A stretch of DNA of 64,000 nt from positions 2,604,001-2,668,000 of the forward strand of contig OX579633.1 of the NCBI GenBank assembly GCA_951230915.1, written 5' to 3'. The notes under the pieces are model-generated. The model was not told where the DNA came from and searched no databases. It worked only from the letters and a program-made list of their open reading frames with translations. The DNA is from Antitrichia curtipendula (lineage: Eukaryota; Streptophyta; Bryopsida; Hypnales; Leucodontaceae). Every line of letters begins with the position of its first letter. Positions within the stretch are counted from its first letter, which is position 1. The position numbers and the translations under genes are program-made. This document shows positions 24,762 to 35,953 of the stretch, piece by piece.

Positions 24762-25690
24762 CTCCTAAAAGTTCCATAACTATGATTTCATCAAAAACAC
24801 TCAAGATCTGCCATTTTTAGTACAAGTACCAAATTTTTGAAAAAAACTTTTTTTGACACACATAACCATAGGATCTTGTAGTATGCTGACTTGAGAATAT
24901 GTGGTAAAAATTTCAGAAATTTCCACCGCGTGGATTGTAAGATATAAGCATTCAAATTCATTAAAATCATTTTTTTGGCCTTGCAAAAAACAGGGCAGCT
25001 GCACTTCACAAGCTCAATTTTCTATGAAAAAATGTCCAAAATGGTGGTGCTTCTTTGGATTCATTTTTCTAGAGAAGTTGTCTACATGCTTGAAAATTTT
25101 CACATCATTTGGAGTTGTACAACATATAGGAAAAAAATAGTAAGTAGAAAGAAGTAGAGAATGATTCAAAATACTAAATTGTTAAGAATTTAGAAATGGA
25201 ATTGAAAAATGCCAATCTCAATGGTCAAAATGTTGCAATAAACAATCTACATCCTATGATTTTGTTCTTTTCAGAAAATATTGGAAATTGAGTAAGATGA
25301 AGGACTTCAAAGTTTATTTTAGAGTAAAGATTCCATAACTGCCCGCAAACTAAAACTCCTCATAACTTTTGACTCATTGGTCAAAATAGAATGATTCAAA
25401 GCTTTCCACATATATATGAATCTAGAAAACCAATTTCAAATTTTTGTTTATGAAAAAGTGATTATTTTTTATCTGCCCGGACTACCCGCCCGAGAAAAAA
25501 AGTAATATATTAGGCCATAACTTTTAACTTGTATTTCCAAATGTTATGAAATTTATTGCATATGAAAGACATTCCTTGCGCACAATTTCTATTAAAATTT
25601 CACCCAAAAAAAATGAAAATTTCCAGTCACAGGTACCTGCCCAAAATTTCTATACTGCAAATTAATGCATACTGGTCTTTTAGGGGTTAA
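24758..25690 (-). mobile_element. TTAA-flanked element, family 6 (copy 2, reversed)
   Basis: The 925-bp body (24762-25686) runs from the TTAA shared with copy 1 to TTAA at 25687-25690. Its left end CTCCTAAAAGTTCC and right end GGTCTTTTAGGGG are the family ends in reverse. The interior matches 58843-59780 and 62165-63149 in reverse. An ORF at 24901-25140 resembles one at 59388-59639 (-), both with SFSMKKCPKWWCFF-like and FTSFGVVQHIGKK segments. This probably reflects common descent of the repeat rather than a gene. Confidence 0.75.
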
Positions 25691-26099
25691 TGAATATATT
25701 GAGAAAGTTTTCTTTGAAAGATCATTTGGCTTGATGAGATGTTTATGAGCATTTTCCGTTTATTGTCCATATTGGAATTTAAGAAGATGTATAATTTGTT
25801 TATATATTATTTGTGGATTTTACCCAAATTTATAGTAGTTTATAGCATGTATTACAAATTCTTGTCCATTTGTTTATACAAGAGAATTTATATGCTGTAT
25901 TTGTGTTTTCATCATTTTCTTGTTTCTTTAAATAAAATTGTAGATATATAGTTTGTCCTTTGTGCAGTGTAGGGGTTCTCACAAGTGTTAGTTGTCTTTC
26001 TAAAGATAAAAGGATGTTGAGTGTACATGTTTATAGTCTTCAAAGGATAATTGATGTTCAATAACATTTCTTTGTACTTCTAATACATCCGCTATTTTG
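25691..26099. other. Spacer before the Pack-MULE-like element
   Basis: AT-rich; a 70-codon ORF (25739-25951, +) is compositionally biased towards Phe, Ile, Leu and Tyr and is likely chance. Confidence 0.5.
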
Positions 26100-26442
26100 T
26101 TGCCGTCCTCGGGGGGGACACTTCCCGTTTTTTAATTACCCATGTGCGGCAGAATATAGGGTACATTTAAATAATCTTGGATAAAATTTATAAGAAATTT
26201 ACATATAAATTATGGGACATTAAATGTGGCATGCCATTTATAAGTTATATAGGAAAACGAAAAATATGGTCCATTAAAATTTAGGTAGATATAAATTAGG
26301 GGCAAAAGAATGGGATCCTAGGAATTAAATTTAGTAGGTTCAATTAATATTTACTTTATAGTACTAGTTAGATACAGCTCAAATTACAAGTACTATGGTC
26401 TATCTACAGTGTATCTACAGCTCATGTATAGTGTATCTTAAA

Positions 26443-26572
26443 GTCATATCTTTAAGTCATATCTTTAAGTCATATCTTTAAGTCATATCTTTAAGTCATA
26501 TCTTTAATTATATCTTTAAGTCATATCTTTAATCATATCTTTAAATCATATCTTTACTCATATCTTTACATC
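26443..26572. repeat. 13-bp tandem repeat array
   Basis: About ten units of GTCATATCTTTAA follow one another. The first five are nearly perfect; later ones vary (ATTATATC, ATCATATC, CTCATATC). It lies inside the Pack-MULE-like element upstream of the captured gene pieces. Confidence 0.85.
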
Positions 26573-26867
26573 ATACTGTAACGGACAGTGCAATGTAGCT
26601 AGACAATGCGCGCGTTGCCTTCGAGGAGTTCTAGGGTTTCAGTTGAGGCGTCGGGTGTCAAACTCGCAGTTTGCGCGATTGTTGTGATCGCGAGATTCAG
26701 TTGTGAGATTCAATTGCCTTGGAGGAGTTTTTGGGTTTCAGTTTGAGGCGTTTGCGCTTAGGCGTTACGTGCATTGGGTTAGGGTTTAAGCGTTTCAGTG
26801 AGCTCCTTACGGTTTAAGGGTTGGGATAGGGTTCTCGGACATGGCCACTACAGTTAAGATGTAGACA

Positions 26868-27236
26868 ATGGAGGACAACTTCGGAGAACCAACTTTCTAC
26901 AACAAGGTCAAGGTTTTTCAAGACGAAACCTATGCATCACTGAGGCTGCGTTTGGAGGAGAAATCAGCGTTGGAATGGCCATTCGATTTCTGGGACAAGG
27001 AGGAAGGCAACAGAGTTCCGCATAAAATGGAATCCTTCAGCGACATGCCTGCGGATGTTTTTGTTTTGCCATTAGGTCTTGCGGTTTCAAGGGAAGCCTC
27101 CAAACGTTGGCGCCTAGACGATGCAGGTACACGAAGTGAGGCCATACCTGAAGATAGAAACTGTGATCTCGGTTGTGAAGCAGGTGCAGTCCCTGATCTA
27201 GTGAACTCTAGGGTTAGTGAGACATCAGAGCATTAG
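26868..27236 (+). CDS. Captured ORF, possible ubiquitin-like domain, unknown gene
   Basis: A 122-codon frame starts at ATG 26868 and stops at TAG 27234-27236. Residues 1-65 read like a folded domain, with alternating hydrophobic positions (YNKVKVFQDETYASLRLRLEE, then WPFDFWDKE, then DVFVLPLG). The YNKVKVF...DETY..LR..LEE pattern suggests a ubiquitin-like fold, but I cannot name the family. The rest is acidic and low in pattern. The 290 bases upstream are GC-richer than the element and contain several AGGGTTT motifs, like a plant 5' leader, so a promoter and leader may have been captured as well. It sits just before the crooked-neck fragment, which suggests a chimeric transcript. Confidence 0.4.
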   Translation: MEDNFGEPTFYNKVKVFQDETYASLRLRLEEKSALEWPFDFWDKEEGNRVPHKMESFSDMPADVFVLPLGLAVSREASKRWRLDDAGTRSEAIPEDRNCDLGCEAGAVPDLVNSRVSETSEH

Positions 27237-27296
27237 AGCTTCAACTGCATTCCACTCTGCTTTCTTAGAGCATCAATTGCATTCCACTCTGCTTTC

Positions 27297-27832
27297 GGAG
27301 CACATCTGGGACCGCTAACTTGAACACGGCAAGAAGCTGAAGAGGGAATTGCAATGCGCCTCGTTGGAAGACAATCGGTGGTACAAGTATATTCACATGG
27401 AGGAGATGTTATGAAATTTGCGTGGAGCTCGACAAATCTTTGAGCGGTGGATGACTTGGGAACTTGATCATCATGGGTGGGCTGCGTATATTATGTTCAA
27501 GCTTTGATACAACGACATCGATTGGGCAAGGTCACTCTACAACAGGTTTGGTAATTTGAGACTCCCGCCCTATTATGGAAGGGTGACTTCAAATGCTGTA
27601 TTTCATCTGTTTAGGGTGTAGCGTTCATAGCATTTCATTGTAGTTCTTATTTTTGGCCTTGTCATACTGGCTGTCCTTTATGAGGTGTTCCACTGAACTT
27701 TTTTTGCCTTGGTTTTAAACATGTAGGTGCATAGAATGTCACCCTGGTGATAAAGCTTGGATTAGGTATGCGAAGTTTGAAATGGAGAGTGGTAAAATTG
27801 CCCGAGCTAGCTTGAATGAAGCAAAAAGTTAG
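27297..27832 (+). pseudogene. Crooked-neck/CLF1-like splicing factor fragment, captured and broken
   Basis: Crooked-neck (Clf1, CRNKL1) is a HAT-repeat scaffold of the spliceosome NineTeen complex. The fragment has two exons, 27297-27545 and 27727-27832, separated by an in-phase GT-AG intron (27546-27726). Exon 1 reads WYKYIHMEEML, then RGARQIFERWMTWE, then YNDIDWARSLYNR. Exon 2 reads CIECHP, then AWIRYAKFEMESGKIARA, then stops. These are two adjacent HAT repeats from the N-terminal half of the protein, far short of the roughly 680-residue family length. In-frame stops occur three times in exon 1 (one after IWDR, one after MEEML, one after MFKL). The retained intron indicates a DNA-level copy, as in Pack-MULE transduplication. 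Confidence 0.85.
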
Positions 27833-28933
27833 TAACCTGAAGAAAGACGCTGTAAAAGCACAGCGTCCTGCTAGGTACTCACTCTCCTACTTCGTTTCTG
27901 GTGCTTCGTGTCTACTGTGCTTTATGGCTCATTTCTAAAGGAGTTGTAGTATTAACGGTTATCGGCATGCACAGGCTGTTTCTACTGATAGGTTTATTCA
28001 CCTAGTGATCACTGTCATAATTTAACCCCTTAATGGAATGAGGAAGTCCACGTCAGAAATTGTTTTTTTTATATTAACTTTTAGATTATAGTTCTATCGA
28101 TTAAGGATGTCGGGCATGAGTTCTTTGTGGTGGCATGAGTTCTTTGTGGTGTTACTTAGAGATCTAGAAATGATTTATTTCAGCTCCTAAAGCTATAGAA
28201 GTGGTCGCATTTGGCCATTTGGGTACGAAGGGGAAATTTAAGATACAAGAGTTGTCCTAATGATGGCATTGGACTTCATGATTTTTTATTTTGAAGTATT
28301 GTGGATGAAATGGCAAATTTAATGATCTGACTCCGTCGATGTTTGCAATCTGGTTGGGTGCAGGAGTTCGTGCTTCGAACGACCTCTCTGAAGTTTGGGT
28401 AGCACCATGTCATAGAGCTTGACTTTGTTTTCTCACATGTGGTGGAGGGCATTAGAATGGCGTATTTTTGATGTAATTTTTTTATATGAGGCATATATTT
28501 GTGGTCAAAGTTCACAGATGAACTTCATGTCTATGTTTTTAAACACATTTTGTCCCTAAAATCTCTTCAATACTTTTTCAACCTTAATGTCTTGTTTTTT
28601 ATTCTCATTCATGCATGTATTTGTGTTGTATTTGTATTCATGCATTGTTATAACTTGAATCCTTTTTTCTATAAGGTATTTGTTAGTCACTTGTATTTTC
28701 ATTATTTTTTAGTTAGTTTTTTTCCTTACAAAGAAAATAGCCTCTAATATATTCCTTTGACCTACATATTATAAGTAATGATAGATATGATAATATTGCT
28801 AATTTTTTTGCTTTATGTAATAATAGGGGTCCTTTAAATGCTTTCTAGGAAGTAAATAGCCCCTCAAAAAATACCCTACCGCCGCACTTGGGTCCCCCAA
28901 ATACACAAGGAGTGTCCCCCCCGAGTTGCCGTC

Positions 28934-31900
28934 TATGTTAATTTGAATGGGCTTTGACTTTTGGAAGTGTTAGTCTAGAGGTACAAGTTTTGAGTATGTT
29001 TACTACTGGTGTGAATATGATTTTATGTGGGTGATTATTATGGGAGGTTGGGCATTATGTGTAGTTAAAATAAAGTGTACTGAATTGAGTTTATTTGTAA
29101 GTATAATTATTGGTTTGTTGGTGTAGTTTGTGGATTGTTGCAAGTTCTATTCTAATTACATTTTGAAGTTTTGATAATTGAGCAAATAATTCAATATTTC
29201 CATGTACATTGTTGATACCATATGCAATAGTTTCTGCAATTGAAGTTCCAAAGTTACTTAGATTTTCTTATAATTAGTGGGATGAATGAGCCATGTGTAT
29301 ATTAGTTATATTGTTCTTGGAATTTGGATTGTGGTTGTATATCAAAAGGGGTCATATTTGATCTCTTGTATTTATAACAATGTTAGTTGGGATAGGTGGT
29401 ATTGGTTTCCATTTACTTGTTTTTTTTATTATCTTTCGAGTTTTTTGGATTTGTGTAGATGATAGATAAAATAGGTTTAGGTATTTGTAATTCTATCAAG
29501 GATTTGTACAAATTTGCCAATAAGGTTCTATTTCCAAGGATGTGTGGATTGTATATACAAAAGATGTGGAATGCAAGTAGTTCTTTCTATTTTTTCTTAA
29601 CGTGGTCTTGTTTAGTTGGTTCATGATATGTTATTGTATTTGCTTGGAAGTGCTAGTACATGTGTATTTAGGTGTGTAGGTGGATTAGGTGGTGGTTTAT
29701 TGTGCCAAGTTTGTCTAGGAGTATTAGTATTGTAATATTATTTGGATTATTTTAGGTTGTAAGTCTAGCCTAGTGTATAGTTGGTCATGTGTTTTCAAAA
29801 GCTTTGCATGAAGAACTTTGTTTTCTAACCATTGTCTAGAAAATGTTGAATGTAATGAATGTAATGAGATGCATATTTTGTCTTTGATATATAGGGAGTA
29901 GAATTTTTGGAATTGGATAGGGCATGTAATTGGTGATGAGAAATAAGAGTGTATAAATTAGAAAGAACTTACTAATCAATCAAGAATGAGTTCCAGTAGT
30001 GTGAATTGTGTATTATGTACGTTGTTGTCTTTTGTTTTCTTATATTTATATCTTTAGTAGAGTTAGATCATTTCAAATGATTGGGTTAGTAGTTCAATTA
30101 AGATATATTGTTAAAATGTTGTATGATATTGTTTTCAAAAAAATTGAATTTTGTCTTTTGAAATAGTTATAAGAAATTTCATTGTGTATATGTACTTTTT
30201 ATAGGTCAATATATAAATTAGTGGGAGGCACGTTGGTGTTTGAATGAATCTAGTGTCTTGAATTTTTTTAGTGGAGGTGTATATCAATGATGTAGTGTAA
30301 TGTGCATGTTGTTTTGATTTGAAGTGTTGATGTAAGGTAGTAGCACTTATGAGTGTCACTGTACCCATAACTGCCACCTCTAAAATTTTAGAAAATCCTG
30401 GGAAGTAAATAGATGTGATTATAAGGATGTACTACATATGAATATCAGACCCTAGTGTTGGTATGAGGTGCATCTATAATTGGCTCTTTAAAAATTTACA
30501 ACTTATATTCACAATGTCCAAAAAATACATTTGAAAGTGCACTGGAATTCTTTTTTTCTTGCTAAAATAGAGTTCAATAATTTTTTGGATGTCTATTAAG
30601 AAACATCATGTCCAAAATCCTTAAATTGACGATTATGGATGTTGCTACTTTAGTAGAAATAAATTATAATTGGATATGTATGGGTTGTGTATTGAAAAGA
30701 TTTAATGTGGAATAATCCATTTGGTGTATATTTCAATGTTGTTTATTATCCATCCAAAAAAAATTTAAAGTATTTCTTTATGTGGAAAATATTCATTTTT
30801 GAGAAAGAGTTTGTGTTTAGAATTTTTTGAATGGAGTAGGTGTTTTGGTTTGTGTGTATAAATTTCCATAGAAGGCCATAATTTAGAACTTCTTAATATG
30901 TGCGGGTTGTAGTGTGTTGTTATTTTGTTTTATGGCTTTGTTTGTGCAAAAAATATCTTGGAGTGTGTAGTGTCTTTCATGTTGGAGTGTGAAAGCATCT
31001 TTTATTGCATTATCTATGCAGAATAATTAGTTTGCAATGTATAGGGCTTTTGTAATAAGACATATTAATTGTTTGTTTCCTTTGGTGAATTCTTGTGGTG
31101 TAACGTGTGTTCCGATGTTTTTGGTTAGTTGGTTGGGGTTGTGATGTGAAAGTGGAGAAATTCATTGAGAAATTTGTTAGATGTTTTGAAATAGAGATTT
31201 GATGAATTTTTGTGCTTGATGATCCTATGTGATTGTTAGTAAAGTGCTGTATAGTGGAAAAGTAGGTCTATGATACGAAAGTACATTTTGTCATTTTCTT
31301 GTGAAAGTAGAAAGAGTGTTCAAGAGATAGGTGAATGTAAACGTGTGGATTTATTTAGTCAAGGTAGATTGTTGACTACTTCATTTTTGGCAAGTATGTA
31401 CTATGTGAATCTTTGGTAAATGTTTCCCAATTTACCAAGGTCATTCAATGCATCTCAAAGTTGATTGCCTATATAAATGAAATATGTAGTTTTGAATTAG
31501 AAAGCATATAGTTCAAACTAGTCTCTTGCTAATTGGATTTCATTTTAGGTCATTCAAATCTACAAACATTTAAATTGATATTTTGATAATGAATGTAGGT
31601 TCTCTATTTAGATAGAATTGGGTCCTCATGATTTTTTTTGAGTTTTTGAATTTTTGATTACATATTTATGGGTTTCAAGATTTTAAAAATTTGACACTTG
31701 AAGTTTTAGAAATTTAAATTGGTCAAGAGTAGAAGAAGTAAGCCTTAGTTTATTTAGTAAACTTAATCGATAAGATTTCCTTTACTACCAATAAATAAAA
31801 CTCATTGAGCAATGATTTATTCTTATGTTTAAAAATCCTTATTAACTTAGTATTTTAAATATTTATGTCATTTTATATTTTATATTTTTTTTCTTATTAG

Positions 31901-32154
31901 AAAATGAATTCATGAAAATATTAGAGAATGCCATATATAAATTTCCACATAAACTAATTTTTGAGATGAAAAACTTAATGTAGTATAATTTTTTTTAGTT
32001 TATATATTTAATTTATAAAAAAATTATTGATATACAAGTGACTGCCTCTTTTGGATACAAAAGTGTCACAATGCACCCAAAATCCAATTTTTTATATTAA
32101 TTCTTTGGTAACCCCCCATCACATTTTGAAATTAATTTTGAAATTTTGAAATTT
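28934..32154. other. Long AT- and TG-rich non-coding stretch
   Basis: No ORF of interest, no RNA gene, and no terminal repeats that I could pair. Strand composition is skewed to T and G over 29-31.5 kb. 32036-32075 and 32541-32580 share a GTGAC(T/A)GCCTCTTTT block followed by TGTCACA, perhaps a small dispersed repeat. Confidence 0.45.
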
Positions 32155-32412
32155 TCATATCTTCCCTCTTCCCCTTGCCCTCTTGTAATTTTCAGAAAAG
32201 AGTGCAATTGAAAAACGATATGGGATAAACAACATCCCGTATCTTATACCCATACCCATATCTATATTCATATTTAGTATTGTACCAGATCTATATCCAT
32301 ATTTACATCTAGTATTTATTGTATATTTGTATACAATACTGTATCTATATCCAATATTCATTTTGGTATCCGTATCTGTATTGATATTTGGACGGCTCAA
32401 GTTAAATCTCAC
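32155..32412. repeat. Degenerate TATCCATATC-type simple repeat
   Basis: Many imperfect units built on TATCCATAT/TATCTATAT fill the stretch. A 14-base G run follows at about 32511-32524. An 85-codon ORF on the minus strand is a by-product of the repeat. Confidence 0.6.
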
Positions 32413-33696
32413 AAAATCAACAGCTTGTGATTTTCTGAGAAATCAACGGCACTTTCGAAGGTAAATATTTTTAAGAAACAAAAAATCAACGGCCTTTAAA
32501 TTTTTTGAAAAAGGGGGGGGGGGGCAACTAATACAAACCAGGGGTGACAGCCTCTTTTCACTGGATTGTGTCACATTTTAAGAGCATTTATAAATATTCA
32601 AAAAAATCATAAAGTTTTATTAATATTTTTCTTAAAATTTACATTAAACCATAATTATCTCAAATTTGATTTTTTAAAATTACAAATATGATTTATAAAG
32701 TCAATTAACACATTTGTAAAAGAATTTTTCTCTCAAAATTTAAAACATAAGTTTTTGAAAGTAATTCATTTTTTCACATGAATATATAATGAACAATCAT
32801 CTAGTTATTTAATGAAATGACTTAATTTATGAACACTATCTCAAAACTTACATGATATTACAAAATGATGCTATTTACCTCAAAAATGTAATTTTAATAT
32901 TACAACTATTTAAAAAAATATATATATTTATTATAAATAATATTGTTGAAATACCAACATTTGGATTAGGATTGTAGAATATTGAAAAGAATTTATGCAA
33001 AACAATTATAACTATAACTCTTGATGTTGGATATTCATTTGTCATTTTGATTGCATACATTGCTATGAAAATGATAAAAAAAGAGGTGAAGTATTATTTG
33101 AAACGTTTGAGAAGGGATTGCCTAGAACTTAAATTTTTATTATTTTAAAATTTTGGAGTGCCTTAAGTGTAGACAAAGCATATTGAAGAAACAATTAGTA
33201 GTCATTAAAAAAATTGAGAATATTTAAATCTATTTTTAGTGCAATGACCAAAATCATTGTCATTAGGAACAATAGATGCAAAAAAACTCTTTTATGTTAT
33301 AAATATTTGAAGGAAGATCCAACAAATATTAAACATTGTTTACAATTAGCGTTGTGTGCAATGGAAAGTATTATTTGTTTATCAATGCATTTATACAAAA
33401 TGATGTTAAAATGTATAGATATAATACCATTTGGAGTAATATCATATATGTATAAATGATATGATTCATTGTATAAAGAAGTGAGGTTTTGTTAATAGCT
33501 AAAATGATAATGTGTGATTTTTTCCTAGATAATATTACTTTAGAATGTGCAATGGGGAACAAGTGTATGCAAGACATCAAATGTGTCATATGAAGTCTAC
33601 AACTAGGGGTTATCTTTTGCTAACAAAGGGTTGATGTAAAAACTTAACTTTACTCATGTGGTTGGTTTGTTAATGTCTTGTCTTCTTCACTTGTTC
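32413..33696. other. AT-rich spacer, nothing recognised
   Basis: Short ORFs at 32875-33060, 33214-33459 and 33371-33589 are AT-driven and overlap on opposite strands. Confidence 0.5.
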
Positions 33697-34028
33697 TAAG
33701 GTAACATGTTCTAAAATTGCACAGGCTCTAAAACCTCCCACATCCTCAAATGTACACTGTGAATACATGTCTCTTTTTCATAGCCTTCATCAATGTACAA
33801 AAGATGTACATTTTAGGACGTGGGTGATTTTGGTGCCCTATGCCATTTCAACTTCAAAATTTTATAACTAATTCTGCAAAGCTCCAAAAAATATGAAATG
33901 ACTTGGGTTAGAAGCCAATTCCACTTGTCTTTCAAGGAAAATTTACTGAAAATTATTTCAAGAAGCTTTGCCTCCCCAAAATTCAGTTTCAGCTTTTTTT
34001 TGGGGCGATTTCTGGACCTGATACCTTA
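33697..34028 (-). mobile_element. TAAGGTA-ended element, family 4 (copy 1)
   Basis: 332 bp from TAAGGTAACATG to GGACCTGATACCTTA. It matches 36886-37202 in the same orientation, sharing the CCAAAAAATATGAAA block, then ACTTGGGTTAGA.GCCAATT, then TTTCAAGGAAAATTTACTGA. It is more diverged than the other copies. Confidence 0.65.
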
Positions 34029-34261
34029 CATGCGACTATTCTTCACCTCTCTCAACAAATTTGGGGGCCTTTGATTCCAAATTTGAATTCCAAATTTCCA
34101 AATTCTATCATGAGTGGCAAATAAAAAATTCCAGTGTTTAACGTCCTGCCAAGTGCATTGCCAGGGGAGTATGCAGTGACTAATTATGATATTCTCAATT
34201 GCTCGTTGTCAGAAGGCGATTGGACAAAAAATTAAATAATTTAGAGCCACAAATTACACGA

Positions 34262-35660
34262 TTAACTGATGGTACATACTCGTGATGAAGTTGAAAATTC
34301 AGTTCGTGAGTCAGGTGCTGAAAGAATAAATGATGAAACTGTCCGACCTTGTAACAAATTTAAAAGTAAATGAAGAACCATCAAACCAAGTTGCAAATAT
34401 TTCAAGAAGAAATGATGAAGCATCCCACCATGATGTTCAGTTGCAAATTTAACCCCTAAGTGGTTTTGATTGTCTTCCAATGCATGCTATACATTGTCGA
34501 CTGTGGTATACAATGCCCTGTATTCTAACATTTTCAATGTCGAAATTGCTTCTTCTTTTTTTAGTACATGCGCTTCAAAGTCTAAAATATAACTACACAC
34601 TTCCATTGTGCATTGGACATGTTGATGATTTTATAGAAATTCAGAGGCTAAAGGATCTTTGAGATACAAGTTCAAAGTATGTACCAAAATCAAGTCAAAC
34701 TACCCCACGCTTTGCAGTGCTAGAAAGTGACAATGATTCTGCCAAAGGACAAACCATAGGACAATTCATGAATATTTATACTCCCTAATCCAGTCATTTT
34801 CGTAGAGCAAACAACCTGTAGAACTGGTCAGACTCCTCCTTCCCTTTCAGCTGAATTGGACAGTTGAGCATTCAAAGTACTTGTCCGGCATGAAAAAATC
34901 GGCCTAAACAAAACAAATCGCACACTTCGATTGCGACACCTTCACAAATCAAGGCATTAAAAAACCTAAACCCAAAATGTCGTTTGATCCACCACAAAGA
35001 GAGCTGAAGGGAGGGAAGATGGAAAAGACAGTAAACCTACAAATGTCGTGATCACTTAGGGGCATCCAAAGCGGCCCTAACTGCCAGAAACCGGCGTACC
35101 AGGTTATGAAAATGCGTACATGAGGGTGATGTGCGTACATGTCTCAAGAAGCAGTGTGCGTATTCCGCTGGAAATACACAGTTTAGCCTGTTTGGAAGCT
35201 AATATCCTAAACAGCTAGCATCATAATAATTTTTTAACAACTCCAGAAAATCAATGGCTCTTGCATATTCAATTATGGTGTTTACATATTTGGTCAATAC
35301 ATTTCCGAATTTGGAGAAAAAGGCTCATGTATGAATTCAGGGGACACAATATGGTCCCAGAACCACTTAGGGGTTAAGAAGAAATGATGAACTTGCAGGT
35401 CTACCAATGAATCAAGCTGAAGAATAAATGAATAACCACCGGACCTTGTTACAAATTTCAGAGTATCTACTCCTGTCGTGAGATCAATATTAACTTTGTT
35501 GATGATGAATCTTGCATTGAACCCAAGTCTGTTGGAAATGCAGGAGAGGTTATTGCTTTAGAGAGGGGCTCTGGCATTAATTTAATGACATTTGAAGATT
35601 TTTGGAAGTCACGTTCACGAGAGCAACTTCTTGATTCCAAGTTCAATGAAAGTTGCTTTT
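34262..35660 (+). pseudogene. Decayed coding-like fragment interrupted by a TTAA element
   Basis: Two open blocks in the plus direction look like old coding sequence. The first (about 34279-34448, resumed after 35374) reads ERINDETVRPCNKFK, then NEEPSNQVANISRRNDEAS, then RRNDELAGLPMNQAEE, a loose R(R/I)NDE repeat. The second (about 35492-35655) reads NFVDDESCIEPKSVGNAGE, then VIALERGSGINLMTFEDFW, then KSRSREQLLDSKFNES. Stops and frame changes lie between them. The family 10 element is inserted inside the repeat. I do not recognise the parent gene, and coding origin is an inference from the open frames. Confidence 0.3.
34449..35377. mobile_element. TTAA-flanked element, family 10
   Basis: The 921-bp body (34453-35373) lies between TTAA at 34449-34452 and 35374-35377. 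The left end CCCCTAAGTGGTTTTG and the reverse complement of the right end, CCCCTAAGTGGTTCTG, differ at one of 16 bases, the best TIR of the set. The right flank TTAAGAAGAAATGATGA resembles the nearby TCAAGAAGAAATGATGA near 34408, an uninterrupted repeat of the target. It has no ORF with recognisable features. Confidence 0.8.
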
Positions 35661-35671
35661 CTTTTTTTACT

Positions 35672-35917
35672 TAAGGTACATTACAAAAAATTTCAGCCCT
35701 CGACAATGCTGTTTAGAATTTTTTTTCGGCACCCCCCGCGGTGCAGTTACAGAAACATAAAAAATTATTTTTTAAATTTTTTTAAATTTTTTTAAATTTT
35801 TTAAATTTTTTTTAAATTTAAAAAAAATAAAAATATTAAAAATATATTAAAAATATATAAAAATTCTCCAGTCTGACGTGTAACTAATAGTGCCACGTCA
35901 GATTTTCCAAAAAAAAA

Positions 35918-35953
<36 letters not shown>

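Larger units (their letters stand above)
26100..28933. mobile_element. Pack-MULE-like element carrying gene fragments
   Basis: The element body is 26108-28925 (2818 bp). The first 15 bases, CTCGGGGGGGACACT, are perfectly inverted at the right end. Similarity continues with gaps for about 55 bp, through a TGTGCGGC/GTGCGGCGG block and TAGGGTA. An 8-bp direct repeat TTGCCGTC flanks it at 26100-26107 and 28926-28933, as expected for a Mutator-type insertion. There is no MURA transposase. Inside are a 13-bp tandem array, a GC-richer 5'-leader-like stretch, a 122-codon ORF and a decayed crooked-neck exon pair. The sequence right of about 27840 has no coding frame. hAT elements also make 8-bp TSDs, but the long TIR favours Mutator. 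Confidence 0.82.

Noticed and set aside
26443..26572. Possible CRISPR-like array
   Set aside because: The 13-bp units are directly tandem with no spacers; it is a plain minisatellite.
28020..28040. TTAACCCCTTAATGG inside the Pack-MULE-like element
   Set aside because: No partner GGGG-TTAA within the element; probably chance.
34480..34662. 60-codon ORF within the family 10 element
   Set aside because: Too short, no domain, and no second copy to test its frame.
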